A program made the translations under genes and the position numbers. This document shows, piece by piece, positions 54,692 through 64,000 of a DNA stretch of 64,000 nt (position 1 is the first letter of the stretch; each line of letters opens with the position of its first letter). The stretch spans positions 83,432,408 to 83,496,407 of the forward strand of contig OX377202.1 of the NCBI GenBank assembly GCA_947396885.1, read 5' to 3'. The DNA is from Heligmosomoides polygyrus polygyrus. Taxonomy: Eukaryota; Nematoda; Chromadorea; Rhabditida; Heligmosomidae. The notes under the pieces were generated by a model, which made no database searches, was not told the DNA's origin, and was given only the letters and a program-made list of their open reading frames with translations.

Positions 54692-55206
54692 TTATAAACG
54701 GCGGATATCTGGACCGGCTCACCGTAACCGCAGGGCGGGTCGCGCCGAGACTTTTGCTGTCTGCGCCCTCCTAGCTTAGAGATCGCGCATCGGCGTCCAC
54801 GTTACGACGTCCGATCGAAGCCTTGTGCGCCCGCGATGGCACCGGTGGCAAGTGGCGGTGCAGTAGGTAGAAGGTTTGCTTCATGCGAGGAATGTCGGGG
54901 GTTCGGTCCCCGTGCGTCGCGGCGTTCTTGCATTTCAGGTGAGTATCTGAGATGTGGGAGGTTTCGACGTCTACACGACGTTGTGGTTTTTTTTGCGCAT
55001 TGTTTCAACCGTATGCGCTTCGCCGCTCGAAGAGCGCAGAACCCAGCCGCAGACTCCCCCTGAGCGAAGAAAGCAGTCTCCATACGAGGAGCTTGTATGA
55101 CACACCATGGGGTCCCTTTCCTAGCCTTGTTCTGCGATTGCGTAATGGACGTGTCAACCGACGCTTAAGATTACGGTGAGCCGGTCCTGATATCCGCCGT
55201 TTATAA
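54692..55206. mobile_element. TIR element (515 bp) containing a tRNA-like promoter
   Basis: The left end TTATAAACGGCGGATATCTG (and on to CCGGCTCACCGTAA) is inverted at 55171-55206, 36 bp with about one mismatch/indel. The interior at 54850-54925 has GTGCAGTAGGTAGAAGG and TCGGGGGTTCGGTCCCCG, the latter a perfect T-arm-like stem with a B box. No transposase. The target duplication is unclear (AA/TTATAA region). Confidence 0.75.
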
Positions 55207-55209
55207 TCC

Positions 55210-55830
55210 TGTAGCATTTTATTGTACAAGTCATGAGCTCAGAGCCTTCCTAGATATAAGGGTTCATTTGCTCCTACAGCTCATGCTATTCTTAACAATA
55301 TCGTGTTGTCTGCTTGCTTTTCTTTACGTTGGTTGCCTAGTGGTGCCTTTTTTGCTAACGTTGTTTCACTGAGGTTTGGCGCAAATAGGGTGCGGGGGGG
55401 GGGGGGTCACCTTATAAAAAGTGTCACCAACACCAAGAAAACGAGACAAGGCACACTGATAGTAAAGAAAACAAACAAATAATGCTGTAGCTGTGTTCTA
55501 TGCTCTCCTCCGCATCAGCGGAGGAGAGCACATATTTAGGCAGGGGAAGGGACTCCAGGGTGTTGCTCAAGTGGCGCATCCGTGTTAAAATTGCCTACAT
55601 CCTGGAGTTCCCTCCCTTGTCCAATTAGGAAGCACATAAGACGCGGATCTATAATCGAAACGAAGAGATAAAACTGCATTTACATTCACTGTACGTAGCT
55701 ACTCGCCACGCCGGCCCGCCGCGCCATGCTGAGGTGACCCCCCCCCCCGGGCCCTATTTGCGCCGAGGTTTTAACAACTGCCTTAAACGCGTTTACCGTG
55801 CATGAATAAATAAATAAATAAAATAAGCTA
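55210..55830 (+). mobile_element. Non-LTR retroposon 3' end split by the poly-G MITE
   Basis: T-rich sequence at 55290-55377 resumes after the MITE and ends TTTACCGTGCATG plus AATAAATAAATAAATAAAAT at 55803-55825. It matches the hairpin-tail design of the full-length element. Confidence 0.45.
55378..55764. mobile_element. Poly-G MITE, copy 2 (387 bp)
   Basis: The left end GGCGCAAATAGGGTGC, then 13-14 G and TCACCTT. The right end AGGTGACC, a C run, then GGGCCCTATTTGCGCC. GAGGTTT directly precedes (55371-55377) and follows (55765-55771), a perfect 7-bp target duplication. The interior contains a hairpin, CTCTCCTCCGCATCAGCGGA near 55502. Confidence 0.9.
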
Positions 55831-55999
55831 CCACGATGTCTAAAATCCATCACGGACAGACCGGGATTCGTCATCGGAACAGTACCAAGATACTCTTCCG
55901 ATCGCGGCGTGCGATAGGGAATATGAAACCGCTTTCAGTGTAATTGAGACGAAGTTTAAGGCAGCCCTACTAAGCATTTTGTGTTGCACTAAATTTTAA

Positions 56000-56807
56000 A
56001 AAATACACAGCACTGGTGTGGTCTGCCCTGTGGTGAACTTAGCTAGGCTACTTCCGTTGTAACTAAAATTATGCACCATTGTGAAATCTTAGCATAATTC
56101 GAGCAACACTAACAAATAACATAATAATTGATAATGTTATAATCATTATTCTAACATGAATCGTCAGGGATCATTGTGCAATCATAAAGTGTAGGTCTGT
56201 AAGCATCCATGTGCTTTCTTACGAAGGTGGATAACCACTGAATGCAAGGTGACCCACCGAGCAGCTTTGCGCACGTTTCTTCGCTGAACAGGAGGTTCAG
56301 TCTCCTTGAAACCTTTGAGGGATTGTACTCGGCAAAAGATCAAGGTGCAGCCCTAGCCAGAGGGGGCGCATCTTAATGTCATTGGAAGGAAGGTATTCAG
56401 TATAGCCATCACCTGTATCACCTGTCGTCCCGTTGATCATCGACTTGCTCGAGCGGGCGCCAGCAGCGTCTCCATTCGTCCCTGTCGCGTGCCAGAGTGC
56501 TCCAATGGATCCTCCTCGCTCGAGGGACAAAAAATGCGTCATAGCGGTCGTTCAGGGCTCTCGCGAGGAAGTTCGACCAACGCGTTGGTGGGCGTCCTGG
56601 TTTTCTCTTGACATCTCGCGGAACCCAGTCGGTAACTGCTCTCGTCCAGTGGGTGTCTGCGAAGCGCATTACGTGGCCGGCCCACCTAATTTTTGACAAC
56701 TTGGCCCACGCGACAGCGTCTCTGATCTTCGAACGTCGGCGAAGCTCGGAACACCGGAGGCCTTCTCTCACTTGCGTGAGTCGTGTCACTCCGAGTGTCA
56801 CTGTCAC
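56000..56807 (-). pseudogene. RTE-type non-LTR retrotransposon, 5'-truncated
   Basis: Minus-strand frame 56807-56418 reads 'LSKIRWAGHVMRFADTHWTR', then 'DWVPRDVKRKPGRPPTRWSN', the C-terminal signature shared by RTE-clade elements of many nematodes, ending at a stop. The following several hundred bp are taken as its 3' UTR. Endonuclease and reverse transcriptase parts are missing. Confidence 0.8.
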
Positions 56808-56819
56808 GTGTCACTCCGT

Positions 56820-56880
56820 TTGATTTATGGCTACACTGTGAGTACCGGAGTGACACGACTCACAGTATAGCCATATATCA
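56820..56880. repeat. Short foldback
   Basis: TGATTTATGGCTACACTGTGAG pairs with CTCACAGTATAGCCATATATCA across ACCGGAGTGACACGA, at the 5'-truncation point of the RTE fragment. Confidence 0.8.
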
Positions 56881-57026
56881 AACAATCATGGCATAGAAAA
56901 TCCATAGAAAAAGAAATTCAAATAAGTCATGTGTGTGAGAAAGATTGAGAATTTTCGCTATCGCGGCGGATTGCTAGTTGTGCATAAGTTGACTCCTGCG
57001 TAATAAACATACATTTATAGTATTAG

Positions 57027-60000
57027 ATGGGACACAGGAAAGGCAAAAAGGACCAGGCGAGTCACCGCGGAGGGGAGGCCGGTGGTGTGACGCATCAGCG
57101 AAACGCACTGGCCACGAAAGCACAGACTGCCATTGGAGAGCAGCTTCTTCCAGGTCAGAGATATTTGCTTTCGTGCTAGGGCATAGTTTTCTAGTTTTTT
57201 AAAGGTTTTTTGCTAGAGTTGACTCTTGTATGTACTGTAATGTTGAGTGAGACAGTGTTAAGCTAGCGTTTTTATTTTGTTTTGTTGATATAGTTGTGTT
57301 AGAACATAGGTTGTTAATATTTTCATTTGTAAAATTCAGTTCCTAGCATATAAGTTGAAACACATAAAAGATATATCACCTAATATTGTACTATCAACTA
57401 AATTAATTAGTTACCTTCTTCACTGGTGAGCCTCGTGGTAACTAATTGTAAACATGTTTTGTAAAGATAGAGGCGAAACAAAACAAAATAAATGTTTAAT
57501 GTTGTTGTTAGCTGTCGCTGTTTTGGATGTTGTTGTCCTTTCACTACGATTGTTGTGCCCTTGTGTTGTTGAAGAACTGTGAGAACAATATTTTTAAATA
57601 CTTTTAAATGGAATAATTTGCACAATAATAATTTATTTACACCTGATCCAACCGAACAGTTGCAGGTAGGCACCCTTGCAACTGCCAGGCCCGCATTCAT
57701 GCTCTCGTTCGCAACTGCATGGGCTGCGGCAAAATCGTCTGTGTTCAGGAAGGCAGCGGACCTTGCTTCTACTGTGGTACTCTTGTCTGCACAAGAGAGG
57801 AAAGAGAGGTGATAGGTGACGTTTTGATAGAAATAGTGGACTTCTGCATTGGAGTGAACGATTTTCTAGTGTTTATCGTCGATGTCTTCTCAGTGTTGTG
57901 ATTTAGATTCTCGATCGGAACTCTCGCAAGAGCGCTGAACTGTTCTCTCAACTAATGGGTGCGAGCAAGGACAAGGGCGGCAGTAAAGAATTCTCGCTGT
58001 CATCGATTGGAGCCGAATTTCAGAAGGCCACCCAGTTTCGAAACAGACTTCTGGAAGCGGACGCCGACTCGTAAGATTTTTTCGTTTCTTTTTTCCTGAA
58101 TTCGTTTAGTATTCTGAAAAAAAAAACATTTTCCTGCCTGTTAGGGTTTTTGCTTGTGGTTACCGTGTGAAATGTCACTGATACGACTACAGCAGCGCAC
58201 AGTTGCGCAATAGAAAGAGGCGCCGGCTGTCTTAGTCGAGGCTCTTGGTTCGAGTCCCGTGCAAACGCTGACACAATCACTTGTCCATCGGCAGACCATC
58301 GCAAGCCATCCTATAGCCTGAGTTTATTTATATTGCCTGTACGATAGCTTCTAGAAGCAGTGTGAGTCGCGCATTCTAAACAAAAAATAAAAGGATAAGG
58401 AACGGTGTCACTCAATAAATTTTGAGATGCGACACGAATTTACTTTTATGGTCATGGGGTCGATTTGAGTGCGTATTTGGCCTATGCAATGACTTTAAGT
58501 GGCCAGCTGATGATCAGTTCAGCGCTTTATCATTCCCGACAAGTCTGGCACCAATTCGTCGACCTGGGGGTGACGGAATGCTCGGTTATCCTGCGCGAAA
58601 AATCCTAACCAAAAACCTGGTGCCGGATGTACGCGACAACCGGCACGTCCTCTGACTGCGCCCCACACCAGGGGTGCACATTTAACGGTTAACGATTTAA
58701 CGAATTTAACGAATTAACGGCATTTCTCGTTAAAATCTGGCTTAACGACTTAACGGAAATTTTTAGAACTTTAACGGAATTTTTAACGGGCTCTCCACTC
58801 AGTGATTTTATCACATTTACCCTTAGTCTTCACGATTGTTGCAGGTCTCACCCTCCCGATAAGGATTGTTCCTGAGAAACTATTGAAATTGGCAAGAACA
58901 TTCTGATGTTTTCATGAATTTGTTTTGCATTGTTGGAAATAACGCATTTTGGGGCTTGGGTAGCGCAGTAGGAGGAGGTGCCGGCTGTCACCTGATACCA
59001 GGTTCCTGGTTCGGATTTTCCGCCCCAGCCAAGACGGAGAGAATATTTTTTTAGGTCGCTGGACGTATTTTAAACAATTTTAGAAAAGCGCTAATAACAA
59101 TAATTTGGGAAGTTACTTTTCCTGAACGTTAACACATTAACGATGTGTCACATCCATTCAAGAGTGTGGGACATGTGACACGATGTCGTGTCATGGTCAC
59201 GACGTTGCAAAAAAATGGATGACCTCACGCACCGGGCACTCGGAAATCGTGCTCCGATAACGTGGGAACATTCCACTGACTGGCTTTTAGTTGTGTCATT
59301 ATTTGATCTTTTTGTACTTAGAGGCCTGTGCCCGCATCGAAATTGTATATGGTCTTAGAGCAGTCAGACAAAACGGTTTCGCAAAGAACTAGGGAAGGAA
59401 GGCACTCTGGATACTGGCTGATCGCACATTTTAAGATGCCTTGTCGGTGATCATCTTCCATGATAATTCCATAGCTGTTCTTGTTCCACACATTGTAGAT
59501 AATTTGTTAGTGAAGGCTTGTTTATTTTTCTACGTTTGTTGATTTTGAATTGTTTGTATTACATTGCAATGTTGTCTGTTGAACTCTTGAAGTGGAAACC
59601 TATACGATTTGCTTGATTTTTTCACTTGAAATAAGGGTTTGCATCTATTTTGTATTTTTAACGAAATTTAACGGTTTACCGGAAATTTAACGAAAATTTT
59701 CCGTTAAAAAAATTTAACGCACAGAATTCTGTGTGCACCCCTGCCCCACACGCCAATTCACTGACCTCGAGGGTGAAAGTCTTAGCTGGTCCAGACCAAA
59801 AACTTAAAAATCCGTATAAACTGACGCTTCTCAATGGGATGAATACCTGCAGCCAGCCACCCTGAATGGGTAGACTTCCCTCGTAGATGCGGCTTCTCAA
59901 AAATCCGTATAAAACTATCGATACTGTCTGCTAGTTTATTTGTAGTGAGGCTTGGCCAATGCCCGTCATACTATCCTTTATAGCTGGCATTTGTCATTGC

Positions 60001-63000
60001 AGTGGTCTGCTTCTCAAAACTGATAAAATCAGTGGATAACGCCGGGACTGTCGTTATTGACTACTTTTTGTGAAAAGGGTCTACGCCGTATTGTGGTGAT
60101 TCCCACCTTAAATGGAGCAGAGATTCAGAACGACGATGGAGCTGTTAAACCAGCGGATCGAAGTGGACATAATTTTGGCCAAATAAATGAGCAGAAGGGT
60201 AGACGGAGGGATCGGCCCTTTTATATGTAATAGGGTTACTACAGTTAAGCAGTAGCATTTGAATGTCAGTATATACCTAATTCTGTTAGATCCTATGGGA
60301 CCTAGGTGTAGATAGACTTTAACGTAGACAGGGCTAGTAAATGCATAAAATGCTTAGTAAATGTTTTTGTTTTTAGAGAGCTGCGGACCAAAGTCAACGA
60401 TTTGGAAAGCGACTATTCAAGCATCGAGAACAGCCCTTATTTGACGGCAGAGGTGACCAATACGGCGTTCCCTTAATATTTTCGGAGTCGGGTGTAGATC
60501 TAATTAGTGCGTTGACTAACAGTCAGTTTGAGAGAAATTGACTGTTCATTCGTTAGAGAAGGTAGATGAGGTGTTGGTTCTTCCTCGTAAAGGCTCATCT
60601 TTCAACGATTTCAGGAACGCAGTGCGATAATTCAACGTCGTCTCGAGTTGCAACAGATAAAGGAGAAACGGAAAAGAAACATCGTGATCAATCTGAACGT
60701 CTCTGATCTCTCTGTTAGCGAAGCGGTTGGTTTCTTCTTTGGGGCACTAATTTGACCTTCATTCCTTTTTGGCAGAATTTTTAGATTGTTTGGGAGCAAT
60801 TAGGTTAGCAAGGTTAGAGGAAGTTTTAGAGTGTATACTTGTTAACACGTTGATGACGAAAGAGATTTTCGCGTGTCTGGCTCGTGTCTCGCGCCACACA
60901 AATGTGACACGACATATCGTGACCAAAACTTCGTCTAAAGATAAATTTCGGTTGCCAAACACGATGTTAATGTTCGCCTCACCAGTTACGACCGGTTACC
61001 CCCTCCCCCGTCGGAGCCTGCTGCTCCAGAGGTAGGCGACTGGCGTTCCGCCTTCAATGTCCATCTGTCATCTTCTCGAGCATGGTCCCTCCAAGTGTTC
61101 TCTGATCTTCCATCGCTGTCAGCTGAGATATCGGAATCAGACCCATCGATGCCAGGAACCACAGCAGGAGCCATAACGTCGTCATCCATCCCATCGCCAG
61201 CTTCAGGTCGCTATCAAGCAGTTAATCCACGAAGCTTCCGTTGACTTCCTCGACATCGGTATTCGGAACGGTCATGATGTTATTTTTCGACAGCGATTCT
61301 AGAAATTTCCATTCAAACTTCACCAATTACCTTTCAGCTATGTCATCAAGGCAGAGAAAGTGAGGAGAATTCAAAGGAGAAAAAGGAAACGAATGAGACT
61401 GTTAAGGAGAAAACCATTGATAGGAGATTATTACGAAAGTGAAGTTGAACGTATCTATAAGGTAGGAAGGTGAGATTTGTTTCCATCTTCTCACATAACT
61501 CCTACAGAGAGTTTGGGGAAAAGTCGGTGGTCCTGACACAGCTACCGAATCGGCCGTAATCGTAGAAATGGCATCGTGTTCGGCATCCCGAATATCCTCT
61601 CCGGACGAAGTTTTGATGGACCGGACATCATTCTTGTTGAAATAATATACCGTTGGCACCTTTTTTATATTTGTTTGTGTCTGCTGTATAAGACAGACAT
61701 CAGATAAGACAACAACAACAGCAACAACAACGTGGAAAATGAACTTAAAAATACTCAACGATGCAACTATGCTGAGAGAATAGACTTTGCTGCGAGGCGT
61801 TTGAAGGAGGATACGGAATCAGAGATGGGACCAGTCTTAAGGAGGTGAAGACATGCAAGTCCTGCAGTGAAGAAATAATTGGCTCTGACTGTGGTTTTAG
61901 GTCTGGGGAAAAACAAAACCCCCTGCGCGACCTCGTCCGCGGGACAGACTGGCTGTCGCGCACCATTGAGCGACAGTGTCGTCAACGTGTTAATCAGAAA
62001 CTTGTACAATTCAGTTACGGTTCTAGTTTCGTAGACGTTTTCTGTAAGCTGCGATTTCACTTCTTTTGATCACTGTCACGCCAGACTTTCGAATTTTGTG
62101 CCAGAATCTTGACTGAATTTGAAGCGTATGATTAAATCCCGAAGTTTTTTTCTAAAGTTTTATTTCATCATTCATCATTTAGAATTTTTTGATTCTGTAT
62201 CTTCTATCTTTTACTTTTTTGCTTCCTTAAATTGCTATAATCGTTTCTGACCACAGTTTTTGGAGACATGGTTTTCTTTTAAAGCGGCTGACTTCTGACA
62301 TCGAAGGCTTGTTTTTCATTTGCTTGTTTTTGTAGATCGTCAAGTAAAAATCTGTTGTTTTTTCACGACACATAAGATTCCTCTGAGCCACTATCGATTG
62401 GTGTACGCTGCAGGCTCGAACTGTGGACACACATCGAACGTACGACCCAGTAATTGAGTCAATTCTGGAAAAGTCGGAAGAGCGAAGACGTGCTGCAGAT
62501 GCTGCCCGAAATTCAGCAGTGGATGCGCATTGGTTTCCGAAAGGATTTGTTCCTAAGGTTCGTCGATACTTAAAGTGGTGCTCATTAGATTGGCAATTCA
62601 TTGATGTCAAGAAGATTTCAGTACGATGAGAGCTGTGGTTCGCGATTCGAGTCCAACGTTGACCAGTTTGCCGACGTGGAGTCATTGTGTATAATGAACG
62701 ACGAATTGGCGAGACTCGACGTTGAGCGAAAAGGTTACGCCATTTCGCTTCCACAACCGTGCGCTTCTCTTGCTGCAAACGGTTACATTAAGTACGGTTT
62801 GTTCAGCTTCTAACAAATTCATCATATTATTGACCTATCGTTGTTTGCCATTTAATAGCTTATCATTTTATTCTCTTCATCGCATTTGTGGGGTTCCAAT
62901 TCCAGTAAGGAGATAGTTCTGTATATCCTGAAACTGATCAGTTGCGGCAACCATCATCTTCTTTAAATTTTACAGTTCACGTGTAGTTCGATCATATTTC

Positions 63001-64000
63001 GGTGTATACGGCCTAGGTCAACCAGCTTTCAATAGCCCTCGATTCGGTATCAGACTTGTCTGGGAAGAGAAACACTGGTTCGTCCATCGGCTGGCCATCG
63101 CGAGTCATTGTTTTTTTTCTTCTTCAAATTGCCACCGTGATAGAAGTAGAATGTGTGGCGCATCACAAACAGGGATTGAAAGCATTCCTTTATTCTCCAT
63201 AACTTTTGACTCCGTTTCAGAGAACATTGTGAGATATGTGGTTTTTTTTTCGAGAGCACAATATAAAGAGGCTAATGGAAACCAGTCACTATAATTTCTC
63301 CTTTTAAATCGAATGGCAGGATTTCTTTCGAATGCTAGTGCTCACTTAGTAAAGTTAATGTCGTTTCGAATGCGTATTCGGTGAAGTTAAGCCTTTATTC
63401 GATTATTTCGACACTATATACAGGGTGCGCCATAAATATGGTCACTCAATAAAAAGCGAATTACTCACGGGGAATTTGTCAGGGAATAGCGAAACTTCCT
63501 CAACAATTTGCTAACAATCAAGTTAACACGCAAAATGGATATCATCTAATATGTCTTCCTTGGCACGAATGACAACCTTCAGACGCTTATGGTAGGACTC
63601 AACGGCGGCACGCAAGGTTGCTTGCGGAATTTCCTTCCATGCTTTTTCCCGTGAAGATTTCAATCCTCGAATCGTAGTGCGCCTTTTAGCGCAGGCTTCA
63701 CCCTCTAGAATGAACCAGCGCAGTAATCCATAACACTCAAACCTTACGAGTTTGTCGGCCATTCAGAAACAGGGATGAAGTTGGGAAGACTCCTCGCGCA
63801 CCACCCTGAGTCTTCTTGGACTTATGAGCGGGTGCGCCGTTCTGTTGAAAGGTCCATGTTGTATTTCCAGAGTGTTCTTGAGCCTAGGGAAGCAACTCCT
63901 TCATCACAATGTCGTTCACGTAGACACTGGTGTTGAGCTTGGCTCCTTTTTCAACGAAAACCAATCGTGTCCGTCCTGTGGCGCAAACTCCGGCCCAAAC
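57027..64000 (+). CDS. TRIP4: TRIP4/ASC-1 homologue (3' partial)
   Basis: Exons 57027-57153, 57666-57808, 57907-58070, 60377-60452, 60615-60725, 62414-62557 and 62622-62791 join in phase (311 codons); the rest lies beyond the window. The C2HC5 zinc finger is diagnostic: 'LLPGRHPCNCQARIHALVRN' then 'GCGKIVCVQEGSGPCFYCGT'. Next comes a helical region ('ILDRNSRKSAELFSQLMG'), and exon 62622-62791 enters the ASCH domain ('DVERKGYAISLPQPCASLAA'; human has 'FDGGWCLSVHQPWASLL'). TRIP4 is the scaffold of the ASC-1 complex (with ASCC1-3), which acts in transcription coactivation and ribosome-collision rescue. The ATG sits directly after TTAG, suggesting trans-splicing; the longer vertebrate N-terminus is not seen here. 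Introns hold a hAT-like and a piggyBac-like element and several SINEs. Coding ends at 62791; the remainder of the span is intron within the window. Confidence 0.88.
58186..58380 (+). mobile_element. tRNA-derived SINE copy (family S), internally deleted
   Basis: GTTGCGCAATAGAAAGAGGC, GCCGGCTGTCTTAG, GCTCTTGGTTCGAGTCCCG (a near-canonical B box) join directly to ACTTGTCCATCGGC and GACCATCGCAAG, so the middle of the element is missing. In a TRIP4 intron. Confidence 0.7.
58420..58668 (-). mobile_element. tRNA-derived SINE copy (family S)
   Basis: The minus strand runs from GGGGCGCAGTCAGAGGACG through CACCAGGTTTTTGGTTAGGA, GCCAGACTTGTCGGGAATGA and GGCCAAATACGCACTCAAAT to a CGTGTCGCATCTC tail. Its head is where the hAT element inserted. 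Confidence 0.8.
58661..58668. repeat. hAT target-site duplication, left
   Basis: CCCCACAC, repeated exactly at 59744-59751. Confidence 0.9.
58669..59743. mobile_element. Non-autonomous hAT-type element (1075 bp)
   Basis: Terminal repeats CAGGGGTGCACA and TGTGCACCCCTG, with a perfect 8-bp duplication CCCCACAC on both sides, are hallmarks of hAT transposons. Both subterminal regions are crowded with TTAACG/CGTTAA words (about ten at the left within 130 bp, several at the right), likely transposase-binding sites. It has no transposase. A partial SINE (58955-59036) is nested inside. Confidence 0.92.
58955..59036 (+). mobile_element. tRNA-derived SINE copy (family S), head only
   Basis: GGGTAGCGCAGTAGGAGGAG, GCCGGCTGTCACCTGATACC, TTCCTGGTTCGGATTTTCCG and CCCCAGCCAAG; truncated. 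Nested in the hAT element. Confidence 0.8.
59752..59815 (-). mobile_element. tRNA-derived SINE fragment (family S)
   Basis: The minus strand reads TTTTGGTCTGGACCAGCTAA, GACTTTCACCCTCGAGG and GTCAGTGAATTGGCG, the body segment of family S, directly after the hAT target duplication. Confidence 0.5.
60842..61993. mobile_element. piggyBac-like non-autonomous element
   Basis: Flanked by TTAA on both sides with inverted ends TTAACACGTTGATGAC at the left and GTCGTCAACGTGTTAA at the right (about 15 bp). TTAA insertion and these ends are typical of piggyBac. The interior has short frames, including an acidic minus-strand one ('GIDGSDSDISADSDGRSENT', 60986-61189) like a piggyBac N-terminus, but its orientation relative to the ends means no complete transposase is encoded. 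In the TRIP4 intron 60726-62413. Confidence 0.65.
63015..63175 (+). mobile_element. tRNA-derived SINE copy (family S), 5'-truncated
   Basis: GGTCAACCAGCTTTCAATAG, TATCAGACTTGTCTGGGAAG, CGTCCATCGGCTGGCCATCG, a T-run, and AGAAGTAGAATGTGTGGCGC. In the last TRIP4 intron visible. Confidence 0.7.
63421..64000 (-). mobile_element. Tc1/mariner-type transposon, right part beyond window
   Basis: The left terminus CAGGGTGCGCCATAAATATG follows TATA (a TA target). Minus-strand transposase pieces: 'WKEIPQATLRAAVESYHKRL' near the C-terminus, preceded by 'TTWTFQQNGAPAHKSKKTQ' containing a DDE-type 'QQNGAPAH' block. The usual Asp there reads as Asn or is in a neighbouring codon, and frame changes are likely. 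A host TRIP4 exon is not expected inside it. Confidence 0.75.

Noticed and set aside
56297..56542. Second minus-strand frame in the RTE fragment
   Set aside because: Shadow frame overlapping the true RTE C-terminal frame and its 3' UTR.
61765..61835. 'IDFAARRLKEDTESE' frame resembling TRIP4 'IDFAGRKILEEENS'
   Set aside because: It lies inside the piggyBac-like element, and exons 60615-60725 and 62414-62557 already join in phase, so the resemblance is taken as chance.

Overview
The window looks like nuclear DNA of a parasitic nematode, most probably a strongylid such as a hookworm. Short exons are split by GT-AG introns, from about 50 bp to several kb. Splice acceptors directly precede start codons, as expected for spliced-leader trans-splicing. 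The homologues recognised are animal proteins, and the introns and spacers are packed with small nematode-type transposons. No bacterial operon, rRNA, CRISPR array or convincing intact tRNA gene was seen. All gene calls come from translating exons by eye and matching splice phase; no database was searched.

Region 1 (1-22,217, + strand) holds three host genes in a row. The first is an RNF14-type RBR E3 ubiquitin ligase (5' end outside the window, stop at 6679). The second is a two-exon PET100-like cytochrome oxidase assembly factor (8164-8487). The third, starting 290 bp later, is a 19-exon MAD1/MDF-1 spindle-checkpoint coiled-coil protein (8778-22217). PET100 and mdf-1 may be co-transcribed. 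Introns carry tRNA-derived SINEs, a palindromic MITE, a Penelope remnant, a large inverted repeat and a possible nested antisense gene.

Region 2 (22.2-47.6 kb) is transposon-dominated. It contains tandem repeats, a truncated non-LTR element, a non-LTR element with both ORFs open (25057-28604), a BEL/Pao relic, two mariners with complete ends (one with a single frameshift, one internally deleted), and a decayed Ty3/gypsy-type element with LTR-like repeats at 36.56 and 47.32 kb. A Merlin DNA transposon sits inside that element, and a poly-G MITE sits inside the Merlin.

Region 3 (47.6-57 kb) mixes decayed or uncertain genes with foldback and MITE elements. The genes are an rpl-4-like pseudogene, an uncharacterised antisense gene at 50361-50990, a broken MYND-finger exon and a possible adenosine-deaminase-like exon.

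Region 4 (57,027-64,000, + strand) is a TRIP4/ASC-1 homologue (zinc finger plus start of ASCH domain) running off the right edge. Its introns contain a hAT-type element with a perfect 8-bp target duplication, a TTAA-flanked piggyBac-like element, SINEs and the start of a Tc1/mariner element.

The host genes belong to separate housekeeping processes (ubiquitin ligation, mitochondrial complex IV assembly, mitotic checkpoint, transcription/translation quality control). I see no single new pathway. The most unusual content is the transposon biology: poly-G inverted repeats, a TIR element carrying a tRNA-like promoter, and a retroposon family with a shared 3' hairpin and (TAAA)n tail.
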